Origin: Amphirosellinia nigrospora
Lineage: Eukaryota; Ascomycota; Sordariomycetes; Xylariales; Xylariaceae
Assembly (NCBI GenBank): GCA_004123355.1
Contig: SCHM01000003.1
Coordinates: forward strand, 6,653,058-6,717,057
Direction: 5' to 3'
DNA: 64,000 nucleotides
Part shown: positions 25,101-35,340 of the stretch, in pieces
Layout of the letters: each line of letters begins with the position of its first letter
Position numbering within the stretch: position 1 is the first letter of the stretch
Notes under the pieces: model-generated
Database searches by the model: none
What the model saw: only the letters and a program-made list of their open reading frames with translations
Told to the model about the DNA's origin: nothing
Made by a program: the position numbers and the translations under genes

Positions 25101-27487
25101 GCATAAGCTTTGGAGCTCTAACTGGAGGGAGTTTGGGCTGTAGGGTGGATGCATTCGAATTTCTACGAGACGCCGCTGAAGATTGAATGCCTTCAGACTC
25201 AACTCTTGACGAAGCAACGCTTGAATGAAAGTATCGCTGGTGGACCAGAGTACGCTTATCACCAATAGACGTTCCGAAGAGGTTAGTGTCTTCGAGCAAC
25301 TGCTTCTTAGTGTTCTCCTCAAGCTCTCGATATCCGCTGGAGGCAAGAGGTTGGCGCCGCGGCGGAAGCCGAGATCGAGATTCATCGAACGATTGTAGCT
25401 GTTTCCAAAGCGATGTTTCACCGGGCTTGGTAAGTTTTTCTGGTACAACTTTTGGAAGCCATATACTGGTTCGAATAAAGCTTCTGGTGCTTTGCGGTTC
25501 CGGGAATGAGATGATTCATTATGCGGCTTACTTATGGGTATAGAGAACGCGGGATCAGAAGTTAAGTAAGGTGTTTCAATTTCGTTGGTCTCAAGAATAC
25601 TTCTCATTTGGAGATCATATAGTCTGCATCGAATTGCGAATTCGTCCCCGGAGTTGCTGCTTAGAGAGCGGTCTACCGCAGAGAGTGTGGCGCCGTGAAA
25701 GGCTAGAGCCTCTTCGGATTTCCCCGTCCAGTAAGAGACATGTAGCCACTGGGGTAATGCAAAGGCCCATTCGTCAGTGGATGATCTTGACCCGGTTGCC
25801 TCGCCTCGACCAAGAGAGTCGGTAGGCTTGATGGGGGATAAAGACTCGTAAACGGTGGAATAGCTACCAGCAAGGGGTAGCATGTCTTGGAGTGCTGTCG
25901 CGGCTCCGTAAAGCTCGAGATTGGGATCGTTGAGTAGCGCCGACAAAGTGAGGGTTGCGATACCTAAACAAGGGACGGAATGTAAAGGAGAGTTGGGAAT
26001 ACATATGAGATCAATACCAATTCCATTGCCTACAAGAGCCTCTGTAGTGCGTCTCAAGGACTCATACTCAACTTCAAAAACACCAGGCCCAGGGCTAATC
26101 AACACAATAGATATGCCAGTCCGCAGGAGGTCGCGATCAACATAATCAGATGCGTAGATTGACGATGCCAAGTTGATAGCTTCGAGGAAGTTGCCGTACA
26201 TAGCTGCGGAGGGCTCGGCCTTAATTTTAGAAATAGATGCGCCTTTAGCGCTCGCATCTTCTGGGATTTCCATTGCGGTTGCTCATGGCTTCTCGGTGAT
26301 GTATATTGATATCGCGTCGAAACACATTAAACTCCTTTTTCAGCTGATCTAGGATCTTGGTCCATTCCCCGTTTGATATCTCACTCACGACAACACGGTA
26401 AAAGTCTTTATAGGGCCGTTTGTTTCCTGAAGTTTGAAAACCAGTGTAATAATTGTCGTGTAGAGCGTTATTAGCCAGGTCGGTAGTTAATCCGGCATCA
26501 TATTCAACCCGAGAAAACAGGACGATACTTATTAGGTGCTTCACCTGAAGCATTGCCATTTCTTGAACAGAGCGGGCAAAAAACCATTGACGACCTTGTA
26601 GAACATGATCTCGCCGGACCCATCCGAATCAAACTCCCACATCTCCCGTGCCATCTGGATGAATAACATATACCTTGCTGACTCGCTTCGAAAAATCGGG
26701 TGAGTTTGCCGGCCAAAGAAGGCAGATTGAACCTTGCGGCCAGCCACAAAGACAGTAGTAATGGTGGCCTTGATAGTACCGAGAAAATAGATAATCTGGC
26801 CCTTATATACGGTCCTATCAGCTAGGTCTGCAACGGCAAGCCTCCACATATCAGACCGTGATAAATACATGTCCTTGAAGATAACTCGACATGCGAGGCC
26901 TCGACGGCAGGCGAGGAACTGTCGACGGGGGCTAGCACGACCTGAGTACCCTTCCTGAAATTGAAGGCATCTCCCACGTGCTTTGTAACGTATACTTCTA
27001 CATTTGGCATACGAGCCTTCAGGTCTTTGGGCATATCTTTAGCGACGAAGACATATCTCCGGGTAGCATCATCGTCGGTGGCTCTGGCATCTGCAGGGGC
27101 GGTGGAAGCCCGCTGGTAGGACGGCCTCGATGATCCATACAGAGAGCCCTGTAGTCGGTCGGGGCGGTCCACGTCTATTTTCGTGGGAGTTATGGACATT
27201 AAATTCCCAGGCTGAATTCCGCCACCACCAACCAGATCGAAGTTCAAGAGGACCTCATCGCGGATAAGGGATTCGTTGATTGTCACAGTATAAACACGGT
27301 CGGAGAGTCGGCGTGAGGACTGGTACTCGCGAATAGTCGAGTTGCTCGCAAGGGAGGCGGTGTCTGGAGACTTCGACGGCTCGATGAATAGCTTATCGGT
27401 GCTCGATTTGCTGAACTGTCGCAGATGCGAAGTCCAATGCGAAGGGCGACGGGGCGCCGAGGGCGAAAGAGCAGCATTTCGAGACAT
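22132..27487 (-). CDS. IML1: vacuolar membrane-associated protein IML1 (DEPDC5 orthologue)
   Basis: IML1 is the Gtr1/RagA GAP subunit of the SEACIT/GATOR1 complex, which inhibits TORC1 at the vacuole when amino acids are scarce. The protein is about 1785 aa, normal for fungi. It starts [20 protein letters not shown], has the N-terminal IML1 domain ([23 protein letters not shown], then [20 protein letters not shown]) and the FLPALFKK...[14 protein letters not shown] block. The [17 protein letters not shown]...[16 protein letters not shown] block follows. A DEP domain lies around 23230-23540 ([18 protein letters not shown], then [20 protein letters not shown]). The C-terminal domain ends [20 protein letters not shown]. 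About ten frame shifts are present, for example near 26880, 26560, 26270, 25060, 24630, 23190 and 22340. In the ones inspected in detail one added base, usually in a homopolymer, restores continuity. No large intron is needed. Confidence 0.93.
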
Positions 27488-27964
27488 TTGCACCTCGCTT
27501 ACCCTACTTCGTGGTTGTCGAATTCAATCATCGTATTGCCGAGTGCTTGGCCATTCCTCCTATTTGCGTAGACGCAAGGCGATAGGAAGACGCAGTCGTG
27601 AGATTGCCAAACTATATATGTAGTTAGGTTAAGTAGATAGTTAAATCATCCAAGAGCATTGGGGACAGGGCCTACCCTATCGGTATTAAGTCCGGCAGAA
27701 TTCGCCAACCAGATAGCACTGCATTGATACACTGGATACACTGGGGGGTAACATAAGACCGCCTTCCCCACTCGGAACCTCTCGCCTATTAGGTATCTTG
27801 GGTACTTGACTTATATTGACAATAACCAACTTGGTAGTCTACCTAACTAATTCAAGCCATTAATTATTACCATGATCCCTTTGTTACCCCCAGAAATACT
27901 CTACAATCTCTGGTACGAACCGAATAGTCATCCGCGTTTCATTCATCCGCCGCCTTGCAATCAC
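27488..27964. other. intergenic spacer, IML1 promoter side
   Basis: A 477-bp region separates the IML1 start from the 3' end of the dehydrogenase gene, both on the minus strand. No open frame of interest or RNA gene is seen. Confidence 0.5.
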
Positions 27965-29062
27965 TTAATGAAGCACCAGATCATCGAAAGGACAACCTCG
28001 GTCGGCTGATTCGCTCTTCGTCTTATCCATGATAACCTGGCGCGTCAATGCCATCAGTCTATCTGCCAATGAATCATCTTGTGCGAGCTCGCTGCCGGAT
28101 TCTGGCACTGCTGGTGGGCATATGTATTGACCCGATTCATCGGAAATGGTCGCTGCATACATGGCCGGCTTGGCGCCCTCGAACTGATCCTTCTTGAACG
28201 GCTCCATCCCTATCGCCATTGCGTAGCCACCGAGCGGGAACGGCTCTAGAATGTCTTCCTTGCTCATCTTCGTACTGACAAAGCCCGGGTGAGTCGAGTT
28301 CATCCGGATATTCGGGTGGCCTGCTTTGGTCACCTTGTTTGTGAAGTAACGCGAATAGAGCATGACTGCAAGTTTGCTACGGCCATATTGTGCGTTGGGC
28401 CCCAAGTCCCGATTCAACTCTTCGAGGCTCTCAAACTTCGTGTCTTTCGGTGCTTGTTGATGAGCGTTGCTCGCCTGGTTGACGATTCGAACAATGTTAC
28501 CCTTCTCCGCTGTCTGCTTCATCAGTGGAAGAAGATGCGACGTCAATATAACGTGGCCATGTGGTTCACGGCCATGTGCCGATCGACTCCGTAATCAGTC
28601 AATTGGAATGTCATGATCCCTCTGCCAGCGTTATTGACTAAAATGTCAAGTCTATCGGCATCCTTTTTGATCTCCTCGGCTACCTCCTTCGTTTTCTTCC
28701 AGTCTGACAGGTCACACTGAAGCCATTTTGTCTTCTCTGCCGCTACCTGGCCGAGGTCTTTAGTAATCGCCTCCTTCGCACCCTTGACCACTTCTTCGGA
28801 TGTAGACAAGATATAGACTCTGGCAATGTTATGCTTGAGCAATGTGTATGTAACTCCATATCCAATCCCTTCGCTACCTCCAGTGACAACAGCTACTTTC
28901 CCGTCAAGGTCGGGAACATCTAGCAACTCGGAGTCAGTTATTGCCTCCGGAGCGTGGTTGATGAAGACTCTAGAAACTTCTACGCCGATCTTGCAAATAG
29001 GAGTTCTCGAGCTCTAAAAATTACTATGACGAGAAGAAATAAATTCCGAGTGTTCTTACCAT
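27965..29062 (-). CDS. short-chain dehydrogenase/reductase, retinol-dehydrogenase-like
   Basis: The product of about 350 aa is a classical NAD(P)-dependent SDR. The cofactor loop is TGGSEGIG, NNAG follows the fourth strand, the catalytic serine region is IVRIVNQASNAH, and the active-site pair is YGRSK. The gene probably starts at 29062 with an exon made only of ATG. A 46-bp intron at 29014-29059 then joins it to SSRTPICKIGVEVSRV; without it the protein would begin in mid-frame at LLDVPDLDGKV. A single frame shift near 28556 (GGCC) is repaired by one G, giving HMGHVILTSHLLPL. The substrate cannot be told; members act on retinoid, polyketide or generic carbonyl substrates. It is divergent from ZRC1 across 2.2 kb. 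Confidence 0.85.
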
Positions 29063-31219
29063 CGAGACTAAATTGGTCTTCGGATTAGAAGTTAGCGAGG
29101 TGTGCTATCAGGAATATTTATTAGAGGATGAAAGCGGGTTAACCAGAGCACCCAACAACTCATATCCGGGAGCACTTCTGCTTATCAGGTTTTAGGTCAC
29201 TCACGAGTAGCTAGGCCTTCTACCCTTCCCCAAAGTTTTCGGCCAACGTATTCTACTAGGAGTTAGCTAAAACAAGCATTGTAAGTCTGCCGGGTGATCA
29301 ACTTGCTCTGATTGTGTTCATGGTTGCCGGAGATGCAAACGTTCTGATAGGTGGCACCGTCCGCAAAGATACCTTGAGCCCCGTCTGACGCTAGATGCTT
29401 GCAATAACGATGAATTATTAAGTCTGGTGAAGGAATCAATTCGAGACCGTAACAGATACCTCGGTGTTTTACAACAACTGTGGACAAGAAAACGCATACT
29501 TGATCTGTCTATACTTACAGAGAATATCATTGATTCAGATGCATGTTCTTTATAAGCCGACAAACTTGATATATTATATTTCAGTCACCACTTTCTTTGA
29601 TGGGTTTTCATAGGTGCGATGTTGAATGCCTTTGAATATACTTATGACGCATTGACTTTCTATGCTAGATCGACTGAGGTAATCAACTATCATACTCTAT
29701 TCCTCCGTTCCATATCCACTCCACTCGAGTATAATTCAAGTGAGAATGATGATCGGTACATTGCGGCTAACTATGCGCGATCGCGTTCGGGTGGGCTAAG
29801 ATTTCAAGATTGATTATCTAGAACGTGCATCTGTTAAGAAGCAATTTTCTACCTACTCCTCCCTCTAAGACAATGTACGACCGCAAGGAAAATAGCGCAT
29901 AATTCTTCCCTACGTGTTACCTAGGCTTACAAGTGATTAGGCGTATACATGGCACATGTCTCTCGTTAACAGCTTCTAGACGAGTTTCGTGAAACGAGAG
30001 GGATTACAGCTATACAAGCCTGCTCCCCACTTTGTGTCTTTGTGACATCTTGGCATGATGTAATGTAAGCCTATAGTTGGGCAAATTGAGTTCCACGGAA
30101 ACTCTACCTGTAACCAGGTTGAGCGGCGAATAAGTCATTTCAAAGGGCGATAGCCAAATGATACTGAAGTGTCTTATTGTATGTTGTGGCATGTTTCAAA
30201 CCCTTACTTCTTCACCTTCCCACCGAAACACGCAAAGAGCAAATAATAAAATACATGGTCCCTGTCTGATTTACCTCTCAACCCTAAAATTTGGAGAAAG
30301 AAACTGTTGCATTAGGTGTACAGCTCGCATCGTATACTTGATGCGACACTGCGCGGCACCTCCAGTTGTAGCACATTGTACACTAGGTCATTCCATCTTA
30401 GGGCTTCTTTCTGCTTGTAGCATAAATATTCCGCCCATTTATAGCTACGACAGCTAGCGATCTCGATGCTTGATCAGCTTGGCCTAAAACCGCCTGAATG
30501 TGCTGGCCCGTCCATCCCTACCTTACCGGGCTTACCTGAGACGGATTGAGTTCCCGTCTGCAGATGTCAGTGGGGAGTCATATGACTATTCCCATCACAT
30601 ACCTTAACATCACATACATACCTCCCTAAGTAGGTACCTAAGCAAAGGAACGCTGCATTTCAACTGTGCGTCTTGCAGATGCCAACACGGAGCCATACGA
30701 CTTGCACATAATTTCATCGGATACCTACCTACCTACTACCTCCTTACCTAAGGTAGTCGCAAGCAATAAGCTACCTTCTTCTATCAGCTCATTACTGCCA
30801 ATACCATACCCGTAATTCGGAGGTCCGGCGCAGAGTGTTAGCATTGCCCCCAATAGTCCACCCCGATAATTAGTTTATCATTGACTCCAATCGTTATTAC
30901 AACATTCATTCTAAGCGAGCGGACCAATCTCATCAATAGTACTTCGGATAGTTGCTTCGGTACTGGCCACTTACATGGTTCCAAAACTCTGCTTTAAAAA
31001 CGCTAGGAATAGTCATATCTTGAGTTAAGACAGACCGTTTGCAACTACTTGTTGTCACTCATATACCCCACTATTGCGCTCAGGTCTTTGACCTCGATAA
31101 TCCCCTTGCAATAGTTTCAATTCTCAAATAAGCAAACTTCCGCTTCATATCATTACCTACTTTGAACTTCAACTAGGTCCAATCTTCGTCTCGCTCCGGG
31201 TGGTGCCTACCCAGCGGCC
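29063..31219. other. intergenic region between divergent SDR and ZRC1 genes
   Basis: This region contains both promoters and one possible small-gene exon (29263-29477 on -, listed separately). Several CCTACCTACCTA/TAGGTACCTA runs occur at 30610-30770. No tRNA or larger gene is recognised. Confidence 0.5.
29263..29477 (-). CDS. possible terminal exon of a small cysteine-containing protein
   Basis: On the minus strand an acceptor (TTGTCCACAG) is followed by an open frame ending at 29263. It encodes VVKHRGICYGLELIP..., then RYCKHLASDGAQGIF, NVCISG and NACFS at the end. Four evenly placed cysteines and the polar composition look like small fungal secreted proteins. A good donor (GTAAGTAT) lies 41 bases upstream of the acceptor, just after an ATG, but the phases do not match. 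No clear signal peptide can be reconstructed, so the 5' exon is unresolved. It may be a broken gene, an indel-damaged one, or chance. Confidence 0.3.
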
Positions 31220-32873
31220 ATGGCTTTTGTTAAGCTGACATCCAAGCAAAAGCTGATAGCCATCATATGTATCTCGTTCTCATTCTTCGTTGCAGAGATC
31301 GCAGGTCTGTTTGGGGTTAATCTCGTCCAATTAGGAGCTCATACTGACCCTGCTACCAGTTGCATTCTACACTAAGTCCCTGGCCTTATTAGCAGACGCA
31401 TTCCACTACGTATGGATAATCCACCCAACGCTTCTTAAAGCAGCATACACTCACAGATACTGTCATTAATATCTTGATAGCTGAACGATCTCATAGGATT
31501 CGTCATAGCTCTCACAGCAATCCTAGTATGGGACACCCCTATCGTCAAGTTGAGCAACATGTTGACAATGTCTCATAGGTGTCTGAGCGAGCCAAGTCCC
31601 CTCAGAACTTCTCCTTCGGTTGGGCACGCGCTAAGCTCCTGGGAGCATTCTTCAATGGCGTCTTCCTTTTGGCCCTAGGCTTGTCCATCTTTCTTCAATC
31701 AATTGAGCGATTCATATCTATCCAACGTAGGTCAAATCATTCTAGTTCGAGCGTGGAAGGGGTTGCCAGTATCCACCGACTTAACATGCCTCAACAGCGG
31801 TTGAAAATCCCAAGTTGGTTCTGATTATCGGTTCCGTCGGTTTGGCTCTCAACATCATAAGCGCCACGTTATTGCACGAACATCATGGTCATGACCATGG
31901 AGGACATAGTCATGGACATGACCACGCTCATGCTCACACTGAACAAAACATGGACATAGCCACGGCCCCGTTAATGTCGAGGCTGCTATTCCCTCAAGCC
32001 AAGGCTCTAGCGAGGACATCCCTCTGACTGTAGGTTGAGTTATATACCGTGTCTATCGAGTACTTTGCTAAAAGTCATCCTAGCCGATCAGCGCCCATGC
32101 AGAGCATCGGCATACCATTATCAAGTTGCAGGCTCCTGGGCGCGATCTCGGGATGATGGGCGTACTCGTGCATGTTCTTGGCGATGCGCTAAACAACGTT
32201 GCCGTCATCATTGCCGCCCTCATAATCTGGCTGACGAAATCGCCGACACGCTTCTACGCCGATCCAGGCATTTCAACCGTTATATCTATCCTCATCATAG
32301 CTTCGTCAATCCCGCTAGTGAAGAATAGCGGTAGGATCCTAATGCAAAGCGCGCCACGCGATGTTGACCTCGAGGATGTGAAGCATGACCTGGAGAAGGT
32401 AAATTTACAAGTTTTTCGTTTACTCGACCCGCCCACCGTTCTGCATTTAAGTGCGACGCTGATCGTTTCAGATTCCCGGCATCGAATCAGTCCACGAGTT
32501 ACATATCTGGCGTCTTGACCAGGAGAAGGCCATCGCCTCAGCACATGTTGTCGTCTCTAATAACGAGATGACCGACTTCATGGATCAAGCCAAGACAGTG
32601 AAAGAATGCCTGCACGCCTATGGGATACACTCTGCCACTGTGCAGCCTGAGCTCGCGGAGCCGAATGGCACCATGACCCCAGCTTCCAGCGCCCAGGGTG
32701 ATGGCAGTAGCAGGAATGATGAGGCCACTAGAAGCAGCGCTGGTATTGGGCCCAGGTCCGCCGCTGCGTCGCTTAGAAGACGACGCACCGAGGGCCCGGG
32801 CTGCCAGATCGTCTGCGGAAACATATGCGAGAGTCTTACCTGCTGCAACACCACAGGCACTTTACGAATGTGA
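31220..32873 (+). CDS. ZRC1: vacuolar zinc/cadmium transporter ZRC1 (cation diffusion facilitator)
   Basis: The predicted 425-aa CDF protein moves Zn2+ (and Cd2+/Co2+) into the vacuole by H+ antiport. The metal-site helix is ALLADAFHYLND and its partner is VLVHVLGDALNNVAVI, giving the expected HxxxD and HxxxD pairs. A histidine-rich loop between helices 4 and 5 holds repeated HGHDHGGHSHGHDHAHAH. The cytosolic tail carries IPGIESVHELHIWRLDQ and a Cys cluster CQIVCGNICESLTCC near the C-terminus, as in Zrc1. Six introns are supported: 31305-31359, 31410-31480, 31526-31578, 31727-31797, 32030-32083 and 32399-32471. One frame shift at about 31945 (AAAA run in GAACAAAACATGG) needs one added A, which extends the His-rich loop. 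Exon sums are then divisible by three. Confidence 0.93.
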
Positions 32874-33559
32874 ACACGGCAGGCCGATGAGTATGATGAT
32901 AATGGCAGCTATGATTTAAAAGAGTATGTAGCACGCAGCTGTGATAATCGTTGCTTTATTTGGGGCCATCGAGGGTATGCGCCTCGAAAAACTACCGTCG
33001 GCTACTCGACATGACTAAAAGGAGTTATAGGAGTACGTACCTAACGGAGATATGATACAAAATTACCATAACAATGTCAGCACATAGACACAATAAATCA
33101 CTTGGGAGCATCCATGACATGGAGAGTGTAGATCTCATCCTGCTACTTCACTAACTAGGTAAATAACAAGTACAGAAACATGCAGACTGAGTAACACATC
33201 AGAGATGCCAGCAAAAGGCCATAGCAGTTATATAGACAGTCTAAATCTAAAGCTCGGAAATTTACTTGACCTTGCTAACTACGGGGGAACAAAAATGAAT
33301 CTCACATTGATCTTGGCTAACATGATGTGAAAGTTCATTTTAAGTTTCAACTTTTTAAAAACGTATATTCGGGCTTCATATTAAATGAAATTGACAGTGT
33401 CAATCTATGAAATCAAATGGTCTGTGTATTTATTATGTATTATCTAGAACGCCATCCTAAATCACTAGCGAAAATAGTGGCGCATACATACTACTGCTAG
33501 GTCCACAACGGGCAAATTGTCCCATCCTGAATCTAGCGATGTGCGGGAGAAGATATCAT
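32874..33559. other. intergenic spacer downstream of ZRC1
   Basis: The spacer is 686 bp and A+T-rich, with no recognised gene or RNA. It holds the ZRC1 3' UTR and the 3' side of the small minus-strand ORF. Confidence 0.5.
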
Positions 33560-33778
33560 CTAAGGCAGCTGCCTATAATAATCTCTAGCCGCCTTAAAGG
33601 GGTCAATGAGATCTACTGCCGCTCGAATGGCGCGCTTGGACGGCTTGTGCCCTACCGCGTCCTCTAAGACGATAATAAGCTGTTCGGCATTGTATGTCGG
33701 GTTCAAATTATGAAAGCGCTGGAGGAGTATTAGATCTTGTCGATCCTGGTTAGTGAGCTTGCACTGCTTGGGTGACAT
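33560..33778 (-). CDS. hypothetical 72-aa protein
   Basis: This complete small frame starts MSPKQCKLTNQDRQDLILLQ and ends RDYYRQLP. The composition is that of a soluble, helical protein (RFHNLNPTYNAEQLIIVLEDA, then KRAIRAAVDLIDPFKAARDY) with no signal peptide or membrane segment. I do not recognise the family. The even mix of residues and true ATG start make a real small gene more likely than chance, but it could be a fragment. It is divergent from the duplicated small gene at 34257. Confidence 0.45.
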   Translation of the reverse strand: MSPKQCKLTNQDRQDLILLQRFHNLNPTYNAEQLIIVLEDAVGHKPSKRAIRAAVDLIDPFKAARDYYRQLP

Positions 33779-34256
33779 GGCTCTCGGTGATGTTAGTGTG
33801 GTGTTTGGAGTGATAGTTTTAAGCTGACTTGGTTTCTATTTGGGTGGTTATTCTGCTTGGTTCTCTTTAATGATGAAGGAAGTTGGTTGAAGGTTCGAGT
33901 GGGTTGATTTGAAAAGCGAATAGTAAAGTGAGGGCGGTACTTTGGCTGTATTTGTATTGACATTTAATCTGTTAATTAATTGAAAACAGAGGCAGTGTCA
34001 CATACGCGATGTTTGTCTCTATGTAGGTAGGAAGGTCATTATCAATCACATTGTTTATAACAACAGTATTGTTGTACTATTTCTTTTTAATCGTGGATTC
34101 ATTGTCAAGCGTACATCCCTTTCGCAGAAAGCCAACTTTTCCAAGTGACAAAGAATTGCACAAAAGACAAAGACACATGTCTAGGTATTTAAACTCTACT
34201 CCTACTAATCAACGATACCCTCGGAAAATTTAGACAAGACAACAGTTTCAAATAAA
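33779..34256. promoter_or_regulatory. divergent upstream region of two small ORFs
   Basis: This A+T-rich interval separates the 72-aa ORF (-) from the tandem-duplicate ORF (+). A TATTTAAA sequence lies at about 34186-34193, some 65 bases before the ATG at 34257, and could act as a TATA element. Nothing else is identifiable. Confidence 0.35.
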
Positions 34257-34424
34257 ATGGATCCGCGCAAGACAGACAGAGACGGCCCCTGCGCGATGAC
34301 GGCCCCTGGCAATAAAAAGACGCCAGCCCAGACAGGGACACGCGACGAAGTGGGACGGCGGATGTTCACATACGACGGCGAGCTTCGAGCCCGTGTCGAA
34401 CTCGCCGAGCAAGACGATGTCTAA
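34257..34424 (+). CDS. small unknown protein, first copy of a tandem duplicate
   Basis: The 55-aa frame begins MDPRKTDRDGPC in a good fungal start context (AAATAAAATGG). It contains GNKKTPAQTGTRDEVGRRMF then TYDGELRARVELAEQDDV before TAA at 34422. The same pattern recurs in the next ORF in the same frame, one codon after the stop, so the two are tandem duplicates of a 132-bp unit. The sequence is G+C-rich compared with its A+T-rich flanks. The family is not recognised; the basic, polar sequence lacks signal or membrane segments. Confidence 0.5.
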   Translation: MDPRKTDRDGPCAMTAPGNKKTPAQTGTRDEVGRRMFTYDGELRARVELAEQDDV

Positions 34425-34559
34425 CCGATGACGGCATCCGGCAATAAAAGAACGCCGAACGGAGCCGGCACTCGTGACAAGAACGGGAGGCGCATGTTTA
34501 CTTACCACGGCACACTTCGAGAACACGTCAACGCCGGCGACTCGGCCCATAAGGGCAAG
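34296..34559 (+). repeat. 132-bp tandem duplication in a coding frame
   Basis: Units start at 34296 and 34428 (both ATGACGGC) and align over most of 132 bases. Changes fall mainly at third positions while GRRMFTY and GTRD are kept, which suggests the protein sequence has been under selection. Confidence 0.6.
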
Positions 34560-34616
34560 GCCGACAGCTACGGAGGAGCTTTGATGGCGCGATCTATCAG
34601 GGAGATAAGGTACTGA
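34428..34616 (+). CDS. small unknown protein, second copy of a tandem duplicate
   Basis: The 62-aa frame begins MTASGNKRTPNGAGTRDKNG and continues RRMFTYHGTLREHVNAGDS. It matches the preceding ORF over about 34 residues (GNKxTP, GTRD, GRRMFTYxGxLRxxV) and then carries a unique tail ending REIRY. It follows the first copy in the same frame after TAA CCG. Either the two are separate cistrons, the stop is read through or erroneous, or one copy is decayed. A GATACTAAC just after the stop could be a branch site of an undetected intron. Confidence 0.45.
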   Translation: MTASGNKRTPNGAGTRDKNGRRMFTYHGTLREHVNAGDSAHKGKADSYGGALMARSIREIRY

Positions 34617-35340
34617 TACTAACCCTCCGGCGATCAAACCGTGTAGAGATTGTGAGTCTCGAGGTAAGTAAATAAATGTAACCCTATGATCCCCCAGAAG
34701 ATTATATATATGATCATTAGAGCTATGAAGCGTTCATCTAGGTTGTTGATATGTCCACTAGATACAGGAGGTATGTAATCATCAGTGCTTAACTTCCACC
34801 CCATTAATTAGGTACCTGTGTGTCTCGCAAGCTCTTTCCTTGTATCTATTAAATCGGAGACAGGTCCGCTGTGACTTTTTCGAATAATAAAATTCCTCTT
34901 AAATCGTCACAGTATATTGTCTCATCTCATCTCACCAGTCTTATCAAATGTCAGAGACAATGGCAAGATATCCAAATCAACATGAGCTCCAGAAAAAGAC
35001 CTGGGCTGTCGGGTTCCAAAGTAAGCGCTTGCAAGGTGATGACGAAATTGCTCGAAATTTATGTAAAATTTTAGTACTTAATTATGGCCCTAACTTGATG
35101 TCTATTATCGAATAACAAGCCTGAAAGCATGCGAGTAGTCTTGATTCTCAGGTCTGTTGATAGTGATAAAAGACTTGTCTCTAGATGCTGGCAAACTCAT
35201 GTGTAGTAACCTCGAGACTCACGTTATTCGCAGGTCTGTGGTGCGTAGGATGCCCATTTATGCGTACCACTTGACATCGTTATGCGAACTTGTTGTACAG
35301 TTGCCCGAGACAAGGTCCCATGGCCGAATTATTTTCTGAT
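34617..35340. other. intergenic spacer
   Basis: No supported gene is seen. Short frames of about 60 residues on + are fortuitous. The right part should contain the 3' UTR of the RNA-binding protein gene. Confidence 0.45.

Noticed and set aside
34248-34637. 129-aa minus-strand frame opposite the tandem-duplicate ORFs
   Set aside because: It mirrors the plus-strand G+C-rich repeat. The plus strand has the better start context and the repeat conserved at the protein level, so the minus frame is a shadow.
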